A stretch of 64,000 bases of DNA, taken from Levilactobacillus namurensis (GTDB taxonomy: Bacteria > Bacillota > Bacilli > Lactobacillales > Lactobacillaceae). Positions 38,863-48,847 of the stretch are shown here, piece after piece. The notes under the pieces were generated by a model, which made no database searches, was not told the origin of the DNA, and worked only from the letters and a program-made list of their open reading frames with translations. Both the position numbers and the translations under genes were made by a program. Within the stretch, counting starts at the first letter, position 1, and every line of letters begins with the position of its first letter. Location: positions 1,860,001 to 1,924,000 of the forward strand of contig NZ_CP134159.1 in the NCBI RefSeq assembly GCF_032197885.1, in the 5' to 3' direction.

Positions 38863-39614
38863 TTCTTATCTTCCGTTCCATAGTAGCCACCGTAGTTACC
38901 CCCATAATAACCACCATAATAGCCACCAGACTTCTGTGCCGTCACACGATTCATAATGGCCCCTAAAATGTTAGCATGAACAATCTCCAGAGACTTCTTT
39001 GCTCGCCGGACACCTGCCTTAACAGCGATTCCCTGCGGGACCACCAAGATTGTGCCGTCAACCCGTGCGCCCAGTAATTGCGCATCCGTAACCGTATTTA
39101 CCGGTGGTGCATCGACAATCAGAAGATCTGCTTTCTCTTTTAAATCATCCAGTAAAGTTGCCATCTTAGAACTCGTCAATAGCTCAGATGGATTAGACGG
39201 AACTGGTCCACTCGAAATCACAGACAAGCCGTCCACCATAGTTGGTTGAATAATTTCATCCAATGACGCATTACCGGCTAAATACCCCGACAAACCAAAC
39301 CGGTTACTAACCCCAAAGGTTTTATGTACCGTAGGACACCGCAAATCAGCATCCATCAAAATTACTCTGGTACCTTGATCCGCATAGGTAACTGCAACAT
39401 TGTTACTAACCGTTGACTTACCCTCGGAAGGCTCTGATGACGTAAACATAATCGAATGCAGTTCTTCACCCACTGAAGAAAATTGAATATTCGTCCGAAT
39501 CGTCTTGAACTGTTCTGAAACCATCCCGGAAGGATCATCGTAGGTAACCAATCCAACACCATACTTCAAACTATTATTATCGAGCTTTTTAGGCTTACGT
39601 TTAAACCATGCCAT
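38859..39614 (-). CDS. wze: Bacterial tyrosine kinase (CpsD/Wze)
   Basis: This BY-kinase of 251 residues has Walker A SSEPSEGKSTVSNN, Walker A' VILMDADLRCPTVH and Walker B LLIVDAPPV. It ends in an unusually regular Gly-Tyr tail of GGYY-type units (about residues 228-246), the autophosphorylated tyrosine cluster. It needs the membrane adaptor Wzd encoded just upstream and is reset by Wzh. Confidence 0.95.
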   Translation of the reverse strand: MAWFKRKPKKLDNNSLKYGVGLVTYDDPSGMVSEQFKTIRTNIQFSSVGEELHSIMFTSSEPSEGKSTVSNNVAVTYADQGTRVILMDADLRCPTVHKTFGVSNRFGLSGYLAGNASLDEIIQPTMVDGLSVISSGPVPSNPSELLTSSKMATLLDDLKEKADLLIVDAPPVNTVTDAQLLGARVDGTILVVPQGIAVKAGVRRAKKSLEIVHANILGAIMNRVTAQKSGGYYGGYYGGNYGGYYGTEDKK

Positions 39615-39623
39615 TTATTTCAC

Positions 39624-40424
39624 CTAGACCCTTCTATGTTGTTCCCGTGATTCAATCGTGCCATTGTCTCCAGTAATTAAGACATCTTGTTTGAATCGCC
39701 GTTGCTTCCGTTGTTGATGCTTGGTAATCTCTTTTTCATCAATTTCGCTTACCAGTCCTAAGCTCACTAGACCTAAATCATCGGTAATAAACGCATCATC
39801 GGAAACGGTCTTGTCACTTAATTCGCGAACAAAGGCAAAACCAACTCCCAAGATGATTCCAATGACAAATCCCGCCATTAGGTTAAGTTTCTTCCGCGGA
39901 CTTACAGCATCAAAATTTGGCGCTGCTTTTGAAACAATCGAGACATTATGTACACTCATGATCTTAACAACTTTTTTCTTAAAGACCTTAGCTGTTGCAT
40001 TAGCAATCGCTGCTGAAGTTCGCGCATCACTAGTCTTCACCGTCACCGAGAAGACCTGAGAATTTTGTTGACTACTAATTGAGATGGCACTTTTTAGCTT
40101 ACCAAGTGAGCCAGGGTACCCCGGATAATTTCCAACTTTCTTCTGGACGCTCTTCAGCACTGTCGGACTGGTCATAATATCCTTATAGGTACTAATCATC
40201 TGCACATCTGCTTGATTTTGCTGTAAGGCCGCGCCTTGCATATTCGCTGATAACTTCCGGTTGACCAGTAACTCTGTGGTTGCTTCATACTTCGGGGTCA
40301 TCACAAAAAAAGTCACGAAGCCCGCCGCAATCGTGACCACTAACGTCGTCAAGACAATTACTTTAAGACGCTTCCGTAGGATACCTAAAATTTGCCCCAC
40401 ACTAATTGTTTGTTCCGAATCCAT
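39624..40424 (-). CDS. wzd: Chain-length regulator / kinase adaptor (CpsC/Wzd)
   Basis: A polysaccharide co-polymerase with two membrane segments (VIVLTTLVVTIAAGFVTFFV near 22-41 and LMAGFVIGIILGVGFAF near 185-201) around an extracellular Wzz domain. The C-terminal cytoplasmic tail would activate the kinase. The ATG at 40424 (MDSEQTISVGQILGILRKR) is chosen because GGAGG stands six bases before it, giving 266 residues. It is the first gene of the polysaccharide operon. Confidence 0.93.
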   Translation of the reverse strand: MDSEQTISVGQILGILRKRLKVIVLTTLVVTIAAGFVTFFVMTPKYEATTELLVNRKLSANMQGAALQQNQADVQMISTYKDIMTSPTVLKSVQKKVGNYPGYPGSLGKLKSAISISSQQNSQVFSVTVKTSDARTSAAIANATAKVFKKKVVKIMSVHNVSIVSKAAPNFDAVSPRKKLNLMAGFVIGIILGVGFAFVRELSDKTVSDDAFITDDLGLVSLGLVSEIDEKEITKHQQRKQRRFKQDVLITGDNGTIESREQHRRV

Positions 40425-40507
40425 CTGTTTCCTCCGCATCTGATAACGTATCAACAATGGTGTTAACAATCAAATTACACACCTATTATCATTTAATTAC
40501 TGAAGAA

Positions 40508-40536
40508 ATCATAACACTGTTACCAGTTGCAAACAA
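40508..40536 (-). promoter_or_regulatory. Promoter of the exopolysaccharide operon
   Basis: On the minus strand TTGTTT (40536-40531), a 17-bp spacer and TATGAT (40513-40508) lie about 84 bp before the wzd start. The leader between is AT-rich with no clear attenuator. The remaining AT-rich sequence to 40830 shows no gene. Confidence 0.6.
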
Positions 40537-40833
40537 TACAGTTTCTTTAACCATTCTTAATGAGACGTTAGTTCTTTGTTCAAACTACCCTAAATTAAAG
40601 AGGGCTCAACCGCGCGGTTCTTTTCGTTTTCTTAAGGTTTTCAGTCGCCGAATATGACAGCTTATTTACAAATATGTATCAAATTATCTAAAAAACAAAT
40701 AAGTTCATTTTTTACCCCAACTCCCTCCATTCTCTACCAGCATAACCCTTCCCTACTGACAACATAAGGGACATCTTCCCTTAAAAAGTCCCCTGCTCAT
40801 AGCTAAGTACCCAATCAATTATGTCCAGAACCT

Positions 40834-40862
40834 AAAAAAGCTCGGCCACATCTCCGGGCTGA
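40834..40862 (-). terminator. Weak terminator after the unknown gene at 40.9 kb
   Basis: On the minus strand CTCAGCC and GGCCGAG pair with one mismatch and are followed by six Ts. Confidence 0.55.
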
Positions 40863-40871
40863 GTCTATTTC

Positions 40872-41609
40872 TTATAGCGTCTCAATCGGCGTCCAAGTCG
40901 CCGCCACCTTGATCACGGTCGCTAACCGACGAATCGGGCTGGTGCCCTGCTTCACCATGAGACCGCCTTGCCGGTAGAACGGACTGGTCACCACCTGGAG
41001 CTTGGTGTGGTCCACAATCTGGTCTGGGGTCAACTCGCGGTGGAAATAATCCTGGGCCAATGCTAGCACCAGAGCCTGCAAGCTGGCCTCATGGTAGATG
41101 ATTCCTCCCATGGGATTCAACGTGAAGACGTTCTGGTGATACGGGTTCTGACGGTAATTCACCAACTGGTCACTCTTACACTCAATCATCGGGAAGCCGC
41201 CCGCGAACACGTAGTACAGGCTCCCCTGGTCATCCACCACCTCCGTCAACTCCAGAGTATGGTTACTGGCCGTATTGCCCCAAGGGTCCAACAACTCCGC
41301 ACCCTGCGCCGAGACCTTGAATGCCCGGTGATACCGGTCCGTCAGTTCCTGGACCGTCCCACGAGTATTGGTTATGAACCGGTTGCGGTTAGGATGACTC
41401 CTAAAGAACGTCGGCGTGAGAACGGGGGTCCCCCGCCGTTCCCGCAAAGCGTTCAAGAACCCCAGACTCTCCCGGGTGGGATACAGTTGCGTCCTGGTCT
41501 GGTCAAAATCGCTAGGCGTCAGATTGACGAACGTCCCCATGGGGTAGACGCCACCTACCGACCGCTGCGCCCGTTCCGTGTCAAAAATCGTGTGTTCAAT
41601 GGTTCCCAT
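40872..41609 (-). CDS. Hypothetical protein downstream of the second rfbB
   Basis: A protein of about 245 residues beginning MGTIEHTIFDTERAQRS; the ATG at 41609 has AAGGGG seven bases before it. There is no signal peptide or membrane segment. It is rich in Thr, Gln and Arg, with stretches RHERRGTP-like basic patches, YVFAGGFPMIECKSDQLVNY and NPMGGIIYHEASLQALVLAL. I do not recognise a family. It lies 13 bp after the GC-rich rfbB copy and is probably cotranscribed with it, but no other sugar gene is beside them. Confidence 0.7.
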   Translation of the reverse strand: MGTIEHTIFDTERAQRSVGGVYPMGTFVNLTPSDFDQTRTQLYPTRESLGFLNALRERRGTPVLTPTFFRSHPNRNRFITNTRGTVQELTDRYHRAFKVSAQGAELLDPWGNTASNHTLELTEVVDDQGSLYYVFAGGFPMIECKSDQLVNYRQNPYHQNVFTLNPMGGIIYHEASLQALVLALAQDYFHRELTPDQIVDHTKLQVVTSPFYRQGGLMVKQGTSPIRRLATVIKVAATWTPIETL

Positions 41610-41628
41610 TGTCATTCCCCTTCTCTAA

Positions 41629-42835
<1,207 letters not shown>

Positions 42836-42862
42836 TCAGCACGGTATCATTCAAGAACATAA

Positions 42863-42893
42863 GAAAAAAAGCCTGGGCGTTTGATCCCAGACT
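42863..42893 (-). terminator. Terminator after cydC
   Basis: AGTCTGGG and CCCAGGCT pair around an eight-base loop and are followed on the minus strand by seven Ts, ten bases after the cydC stop. Confidence 0.85.
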
Positions 42894-42902
42894 CCTCCCA
42901 AT

Positions 42903-44648
42903 TTATTTCGTGGTTTCACCCCGGTCCAGGTCGTACAGGGCGCGGAACCGGGCGTTATCCCGGTACAGCTCCTGTGGCGTTCCCTGCATGTCGAAGTGGC
43001 CGTGTTCGATGAAGCGCACCTGGTTGACGTGTTCGATGCCCGCCAGGTGGTGGGTCACCCAGATAATGGTCTTGTCGTGCAAAACGTCAAAGACCGTATC
43101 CAGCAAGTGTTTTTCAGTAATCGGGTCCAGACTCACGGTCGGCTCATCCAAGATGATGATTGGTGCGTCCTGCAAAAGGATTCGGGCCAGCGACAACCGC
43201 TGCCGTTCACCCCCGGAGAAGCGGCTCCCGGCCTCTTGGACCTGGGTGTTGTACCCGTCCGGCAAGTTGCCAATCAACTGGTCCAGCTCCACGGCTTTGA
43301 TGGCCGCGTGGACCTGCTCATCGGTCGCGTTCAAATTCCCCAGCCGCACGTTGTTCATCACCGTGGTGTTGAACAAGTATGGTTGTTGGTCCAAGACCCC
43401 GAAGAGCTGGGCCCGCTGATCCTGCAACTGCGCGACCGGCACGCCATTTAACGTGACCTGCCCGTTCGTGGGGGCTTCATCCCCCAAAATCAGCTTCAAC
43501 AGGGTACTCTTCCCGGTCCCACTGGGGCCCAACAGCGCCAGCTTCTCACCCGGCTTGACCGTCAGCGAGAGGTCTTGGATCACCTGGCGTTGCGCGCCCG
43601 GATAGGTGAACTGCACCTGGTCCACGGCCAGCGTGGCCGGCAGGTCGATGGTCCGTTGCGCGGCCTTCACCGGTTCGTGTTCGTCCAGCCGGTTGACCCG
43701 GTCGATGGAATCCCGGTAGACCGGCCACTCACTGACCCCCTGGCTCATGTCCGCGAAGGGCTCGATGGTCGGGAACAGGGCCAACCCGAAGGCCGCGACC
43801 CAGTTACTCTCCGCCTGGTTATGGGTGAAAGTCACCCCGGCCCACCAGACCAGCAAGATGACGGCCGCCCCGAAGACCACTTGGATGGCCAAGTTCCGCC
43901 ACCACTGGAAGTAGTGGTCGCCCCGGCGCAAGGCTGCGATATCATCGATGGGCTGGTCTTGGCGTTGCAAGAAGTCCTGGCGCCGACCGGAAATCAACCA
44001 GTCGCCCAGTCCCAAGACGGCATCCGTCAATTGGGTGTAGAAGCGCCGTTGAATCTGCCGGGCCTGGAACTCCCGCCGGCCGTTGACCGCCACCGATAAC
44101 AGCGGCATCACTACTACGATGACCCCCAGTAACAGCAGCATCAACAGGCCGAACGCCCAGTTGAAGTAGCCAATGCCGATCACGATGAACAGGTACAGCA
44201 GCCAGCCGATCACTAACGGAAAGACCGTCCGCAGGTAGAGGTTCTCGATGTGGTCGATGTCCTCGGCCAGGATGCTCAAGACATCCCCCGTCTGATGGGT
44301 CTGGCGAATCGCCACCGCCTGTTTCTCCACGGACTGGTATAACCGCTTGCGAAAGTCCGAGACGATGCGCAGGACCCAATTATGGCTGGTCAGGCGTTCC
44401 GCGTACCGGAAGGCTGGCCGCCCGATTCCGAACGCCCGGGCTAAGACGATGGGGACGTAGATCATTAAGATGTTAAACGGGTGGGTCGCCGCACGGCTGA
44501 TCAGGTAGCCGGAGTTGAACATCAACGCCCCGCCACAGAAGAAGGTCATGAAGCCCAAGAAGAGCACCAGTGTCAATAAGCCCCGGTACTTCTTGAGATA
44601 TGGCATGACCCAGTGGTCGTGTTCAAACGTTTTGAAAAATCCTTTCAT
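42903..44648 (-). CDS. cydC: Cytochrome bd assembly ABC transporter subunit CydC
   Basis: CydC and CydD form a heterodimeric ABC exporter needed to assemble heme-containing cytochrome bd. The 581-residue half-transporter has six membrane segments, then Walker A GPSGTGKST, signature FSGGERQRLSLAR and Walker B IIILDEPTV. The start ATG overlaps the cydD stop (ATGA). It includes GYLISRAATHPFNILMIYVP, typical of CydC. Confidence 0.95.
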   Translation of the reverse strand: MKGFFKTFEHDHWVMPYLKKYRGLLTLVLFLGFMTFFCGGALMFNSGYLISRAATHPFNILMIYVPIVLARAFGIGRPAFRYAERLTSHNWVLRIVSDFRKRLYQSVEKQAVAIRQTHQTGDVLSILAEDIDHIENLYLRTVFPLVIGWLLYLFIVIGIGYFNWAFGLLMLLLLGVIVVVMPLLSVAVNGRREFQARQIQRRFYTQLTDAVLGLGDWLISGRRQDFLQRQDQPIDDIAALRRGDHYFQWWRNLAIQVVFGAAVILLVWWAGVTFTHNQAESNWVAAFGLALFPTIEPFADMSQGVSEWPVYRDSIDRVNRLDEHEPVKAAQRTIDLPATLAVDQVQFTYPGAQRQVIQDLSLTVKPGEKLALLGPSGTGKSTLLKLILGDEAPTNGQVTLNGVPVAQLQDQRAQLFGVLDQQPYLFNTTVMNNVRLGNLNATDEQVHAAIKAVELDQLIGNLPDGYNTQVQEAGSRFSGGERQRLSLARILLQDAPIIILDEPTVSLDPITEKHLLDTVFDVLHDKTIIWVTHHLAGIEHVNQVRFIEHGHFDMQGTPQELYRDNARFRALYDLDRGETTK

Positions 44649-46381
44649 ACTTCTGGCGCCTCCCCTGCCATTTCAGACCGCAACCGCACGTACGCGCCGT
44701 TTTTGGCCTGAAGTTCTGCTGGTGTCCCCTGTTCCACGAGTCGCCCGTGGTCCAGGACCAGGATATAGTCCATCTCGTTCATCCAGTGCAACCGGTGAGT
44801 CGCGAAGAAGACCAGGTGGTGGTCGAAGACCGGCAACATGGCCTGCTTCAACTCGATTTCGGTCTCGATGTCCAGGTGCGCGGTAGGTTCGTCAAAGAGC
44901 AAGATCCGCCGAGAATCGTCCAGAAAGGCCCGGGCCAACGCGATTCGTTGGGCCTGCCCACCGGAGACGCCCCGGGCACCTTCCCCAATCTGGGTGGCTA
45001 AGCCGTCGGGCAACGTCGCAATCCAGTCGCTCAAGCCCGCACGGTCGGCCGCTTGCCGGACGGCTTCGTCAGTGGCGTCCGGCGTGTAGAAGGCCAGGTT
45101 GTCCCGCAGGCTGGCGTGGAATAAGTATGGGGCTTGGGGAATGTATACGAAGCTGCGTTGCCAAGCCTGTTGGTCTAAGTGCGGTGCTTGAGTGCCCCGG
45201 ACCGTGATCTGCCCATCTTGGGGGCTCAAGAACCCACTTAAGGTGTTGATCAGCGTCGATTTCCCGGAACCCGAGGCCCCGATGATGCCGACCTTTTGGA
45301 AACCTTTGACCTGAAAATTAATATCCTGCAACGTGGCGTGGTCCGCATCGTACCCCACGTTGACGTGCTGGATGCTCAGCCCATCGGCCGGCGTCCAGAC
45401 CGGGTCGCTAGGCGCTAAGAGCTTGCGGTCCGTCGGGGTCGGCCGACTCAAGATGTCCAGCACCGCCGTCAGGGCGTTCTTCCCGTTCAGTGTGGCGTGG
45501 TAGTCGTTAGCGAAGTTTCGAATCGGTGCAAAGTAGTCCGGTGCCAGCGTCAAGATAATCAGCGCAGGCAAGAGCTGAATCGTGTTGTCCATCAAGCCGA
45601 ACCCTAAGAAGACCGCGATGATGGCGATCGACAGGGTGGTGAAGAAGTCCAGCGCGAAGGTCGAGGTCATGGCGATGGTCAACGTGGCCATGGTCTTCTT
45701 GCGGTAGTCCTCACTGACCTCGTAGACGTTACCAGCATAGGTCTCATTTAATCCCAATTGCTTTAGCGTCGGCAACCCCCGCAAGGTGTCGACGAAGTGG
45801 TTCGACAGCCGCTGGTACCCCGCGTACTGCCGGTCGGCCTTGGCTTGTGCGGCCAGACCCAAGATCACCATGAACAGGATGATCAGCGGGTAGATCACCA
45901 GCAAGAACAGGGCTTCCTTCCACTGAATCGTGGCAATGTATAGCAGGACCAGCCAAGGCGTGATCGACAGGTCCAAGACCTTGCCGACAATCATCATCAG
46001 GTAGGTCTGAATCTTGTCGATACCTTCCAACCCCATGGTGACCACGTTCCCGGTCCCTTGTTGGGCCACCACGCTGGGCCCCAAGTCGAAGAGCTTAGCC
46101 ATGAACCGCTTACGCAACTGCTTGGTGGTGGTCTCCACGAACGGGTAGGTCACCCAGTTCTTGGCCAGCGTCACCAGATGGCGGCCCAAGAAGACCACCC
46201 CGAACAACGCCAGCGGCACCACGATAGTCCCAATCGGCTGCATCTTCCAGAGGTGGACGATGGCCACCGACAGGTACTTGGCCTGCAGGATCACCAGGAC
46301 CGCCTGGACCAGCGTCAGGAGACCCAACCACAGGGTCAGGCGCCGGACACCCGGAAATTTAAACACACGTTGATCAATCAC
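44645..46381 (-). CDS. cydD: Cytochrome bd assembly ABC transporter subunit CydD
   Basis: The 578-residue partner of CydC has six membrane segments and an ATPase domain with Walker A GASGSGKST, signature VSGGQAQRIALAR and Walker B ILLFDEPTA. It starts at a GTG with GGGGGG six bases before it. In many lactobacilli cydABCD is one operon; here cydDC is about 4 kb from cydAB, with cysK-metA and a toxin-antitoxin-like pair between. Confidence 0.95.
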   Translation of the reverse strand: MIDQRVFKFPGVRRLTLWLGLLTLVQAVLVILQAKYLSVAIVHLWKMQPIGTIVVPLALFGVVFLGRHLVTLAKNWVTYPFVETTTKQLRKRFMAKLFDLGPSVVAQQGTGNVVTMGLEGIDKIQTYLMMIVGKVLDLSITPWLVLLYIATIQWKEALFLLVIYPLIILFMVILGLAAQAKADRQYAGYQRLSNHFVDTLRGLPTLKQLGLNETYAGNVYEVSEDYRKKTMATLTIAMTSTFALDFFTTLSIAIIAVFLGFGLMDNTIQLLPALIILTLAPDYFAPIRNFANDYHATLNGKNALTAVLDILSRPTPTDRKLLAPSDPVWTPADGLSIQHVNVGYDADHATLQDINFQVKGFQKVGIIGASGSGKSTLINTLSGFLSPQDGQITVRGTQAPHLDQQAWQRSFVYIPQAPYLFHASLRDNLAFYTPDATDEAVRQAADRAGLSDWIATLPDGLATQIGEGARGVSGGQAQRIALARAFLDDSRRILLFDEPTAHLDIETEIELKQAMLPVFDHHLVFFATHRLHWMNEMDYILVLDHGRLVEQGTPAELQAKNGAYVRLRSEMAGEAPEV

Positions 46382-46501
46382 ATGAATCCCCCCAGTTAAA
46401 CTGCTTATGCCTTTAATGATACTGCTTTCATTCTGAAGTTGCGACTTTTCACACCCCGCAATTCAGCCCCCGCCTAACCGTCTTAGCCGGTACTGCCACG
46501 C

Positions 46502-46538
46502 AAAAAGACCAGCCCCCCGCGTTAGCGATAGGCTGGTC
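46502..46538 (-). terminator. Terminator after cysK
   Basis: GACCAGCC (46507-46514) pairs with GGCTGGTC (46531-46538), followed on the minus strand by five Ts. Confidence 0.85.
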
Positions 46539-46555
46539 CGAATTCTGATTTTTAG

Positions 46556-47473
46556 TTAAAAGTCAAACAGGTCCGTGGACAGGTAACGTTCCCCGTTATC
46601 CGGCGCGACCGTGACTACGGTCTTGCCCGCGCCCAATTGCTTGGCGATTTCGATGGCGCCGAAGATGTTGGCACCGGCCGAAATCCCAGGGAGGAAGCCC
46701 TCTTCGCGGCTAACCCGCCGCGCCATGTCGATGGCTTGGTCACTGGTAACTTCGACGATGTCGTTGTACAGCTTGGTATCCAAGACCTTAGGCACGAACC
46801 CGGCAGAGATTCCTTGAATCTTGTGCTTGCCGCCATGGCCTTCCTTCAGCAGTGGTGACTCAGCGGCTTCCAAGGCGTAGATCAACGTCTGGGGATCCGC
46901 CGCCCGTAAGGCCCGACCCACACCGGTCAGGGTCCCACCAGTGCCGACCCCGGCGATAAAGGCGTCCGGTGCTTGGCCGTCTAAGGCCTTTAGAATCTCC
47001 TCACCCGTGGTCTTTTCCTGGGCCGCGGGGTTAGCAGCGTTATCGAACTGCATGGGCAGGAAGTAACCGTGGGCCTTAGCCAGTTCTTGGGCCTTCTTGA
47101 TGGCCCCAGGCATCCCGTCGGCGCCCGGCGTCAAAATCAGTTCCGTCCCGTACCCCTGAATCAGGGCCCGGCGTTCCTTACTCATGGTCTCGGGCATGGT
47201 GATGATCAGGTGGTAACCCTTGGCCGCCGCCACTAACGCCAACCCAATCCCGGTGTTACCACTGGTGGGTTCCACGATGGTCCCCCCCGGCTTCAACTGA
47301 CCGGAAGCCTCAGCGGCGTTGATCATGCCTAGAGCGATACGGTCCTTGATGGAGCCGCCCGGGTTGAAGAACTCCAGCTTGACTAAGACGTCGGCCGCCC
47401 CCTCGGGGACCACCCGCTTCAGCTTGAGTAGAGGGGTATTGCCAATTAACTCTGTAATCGAATTTGCAACCAA
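46556..47473 (-). CDS. cysK: Cysteine synthase (O-acetylserine sulfhydrylase)
   Basis: A PLP enzyme making cysteine from O-acetylserine and sulfide. The product of about 305 residues has the PLP lysine in [24 protein letters not shown] and [13 protein letters not shown]. The start is a TTG (47473) eight bases after AAAGGAG, reading [19 protein letters not shown]; the ATG further upstream has no site. It follows the MetA-like acyltransferase gene by about 20 bp, suggesting a two-gene sulfur amino-acid operon. Confidence 0.96.
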   Translation of the reverse strand: MVANSITELIGNTPLLKLKRVVPEGAADVLVKLEFFNPGGSIKDRIALGMINAAEASGQLKPGGTIVEPTSGNTGIGLALVAAAKGYHLIITMPETMSKERRALIQGYGTELILTPGADGMPGAIKKAQELAKAHGYFLPMQFDNAANPAAQEKTTGEEILKALDGQAPDAFIAGVGTGGTLTGVGRALRAADPQTLIYALEAAESPLLKEGHGGKHKIQGISAGFVPKVLDTKLYNDIVEVTSDQAIDMARRVSREEGFLPGISAGANIFGAIEIAKQLGAGKTVVTVAPDNGERYLSTDLFDF

Positions 47474-47494
47474 TCTAAAAACTCCTTTCATTTT

Positions 47495-48301
47495 TCAAAC
47501 CTGGACTGCCCGCCACTGGGCAACCTGAGCCAACCAATTGGTAAAGAACCGGTGTTGACTGGTCTGCCACGCAAATGGTGGCACCGCCATGGTGGTGGGC
47601 TCGAAGTCGTTTTCCGCCGGATGATAGGTCCGCTCGGGGTGCGCGAGGAGCTCGCGGTGGTACTCGTGGACCAGCGCCCAGCGGTCATACTCCAAATGGG
47701 CAAACATGAAGGTCTGCCGCTGGTGGCCGTTCTCCACCAAAAACAGGTCTCCCGCCGTGGTCACGGCATCCACCCGCAGGTCCGGGGTCGCGGCCAGCTG
47801 GTCGGTGTCCATCTCGGCGTAACGGGCATGCGGTGCCACAAAACCAGGCGTCAGTCCCGCTAGCAGCGGCGTCTCCTGCAGAATCTGGTGCGGGTAAACG
47901 CCGAACAGCTTGTGGGGCAACCGGTGCTTGGTGATCCCGTAGAAGTGATTCAACGCAGCCATCGCGCCCCAGCACAGGTACAGTTGGGGAATCTGGTGGC
48001 TCGCTAACGTCGCCATGAGGTCCCGGAGCTCCTGAATGTAGGTAATCTGGGAAAACGGAATCGTCTCGATAGGCGCCCCGGTCACGATGAACCCGTCTAA
48101 TTGGGCCACCGCCGACAAGTCTAGCGGCTGCATCAGGCGGGCCACTGAACCCGGGACCGGCCGCCCCGCGTAGTGTTGCCGGGGATAGTACTCGTGAATG
48201 ACCACGGGCTGTTCCGGCGTACTCAAGACCCGGTGGAACCGCTGACTGGTGGCCTCCTTGTCGTGCATGATATTCAGAATCCCGATGTGTAAGGCTTGCA
48301 T
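47495..48301 (-). CDS. metA: MetA-family homoserine/serine O-acyltransferase
   Basis: A 268-residue protein of the homoserine O-succinyl/acetyltransferase family. It has the glutamine-amidotransferase-like fold with nucleophile Cys in YLCWGAMAALNHFYGITKH and the His-x-Glu pair in FMFAHLEYD. Paired with cysK in lactobacilli, members of this family have been shown to acetylate serine, so O-acetylserine supply is the likely role here; the substrate cannot be read from the sequence. AGGAGG precedes the ATG. No T-box or S-box leader is visible in the 110 bp upstream. Confidence 0.85.
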   Translation of the reverse strand: MQALHIGILNIMHDKEATSQRFHRVLSTPEQPVVIHEYYPRQHYAGRPVPGSVARLMQPLDLSAVAQLDGFIVTGAPIETIPFSQITYIQELRDLMATLASHQIPQLYLCWGAMAALNHFYGITKHRLPHKLFGVYPHQILQETPLLAGLTPGFVAPHARYAEMDTDQLAATPDLRVDAVTTAGDLFLVENGHQRQTFMFAHLEYDRWALVHEYHRELLAHPERTYHPAENDFEPTTMAVPPFAWQTSQHRFFTNWLAQVAQWRAVQV

Positions 48302-48484
48302 ACTGCGGTCACCCTCCTTCTCCGACCAACCATTTCATCAGGCTAATATTAGTATACTGCCTTAGAGTTACTGTAAGGCAACCTATTTACTTACTAAACT
48401 TTAGTGTTATGTTTCTATTTAACCACAAAATAACCCGCGATGCTGGTCTTGGGCTTGTGACTTTCTTCATTCAGGTTTTATCAG

Positions 48485-48641
48485 CGCCTTACCGGACGGC
48501 CAGACAAGGCTGGAACGCCGTGGGCACCACTTCGAGCCACAGGGCGGTCTCGAAGCTGGACCTTATTCTAAGCTGGCTGAGGAACGCCAACTAAGAATAA
48601 TTTCACGGCTGAGCCTTGTCTGGCCGTCCTCTCGGCTTACA
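48485..48641 (-). repeat. Structured intergenic repeat, family A, copy A2
   Basis: An 18-bp perfect outer stem (GGACGGCCAGACAAGGCT at 48494-48511 with its complement at 48612-48629) encloses a CTTCGAG/CTCGAAG hairpin and a TTCTTAG.../...CTAAGAA-type hairpin with a TGAGGAAC loop. It is inverted relative to A1. It lies in the 545-bp gap between metA and the ImmA-like gene, which otherwise shows only that gene's promoter region. Confidence 0.88.
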
Positions 48642-48847
48642 GTCGGATGAATATAACGACAGTTGGCCGTTTCAAAAACGCCTTCAAAAACATGAAGGTA
48701 TGATTGGACGATGATATGCAAGGCAGTCTAATGTAGGTTCCAAAAACCAAGAATAAGGTCTTCCAAAATTGATTAACACCTAACAATTAGTTAAGGCCTC
48801 CTCACAGAATATGATAGAATGAAGTTGATTATCAGGAGGTGATTTTC

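Noticed and set aside
43575..44099. A 174-codon plus-strand frame inside cydC
   Set aside because: It lies entirely under a confidently identified ABC transporter gene and shows no independent signals.
48302..48408. T-box or SAM-type leader before metA-cysK
   Set aside because: The leader is too short and lacks the TGGNACCGCG T-box core or an S-box layout.
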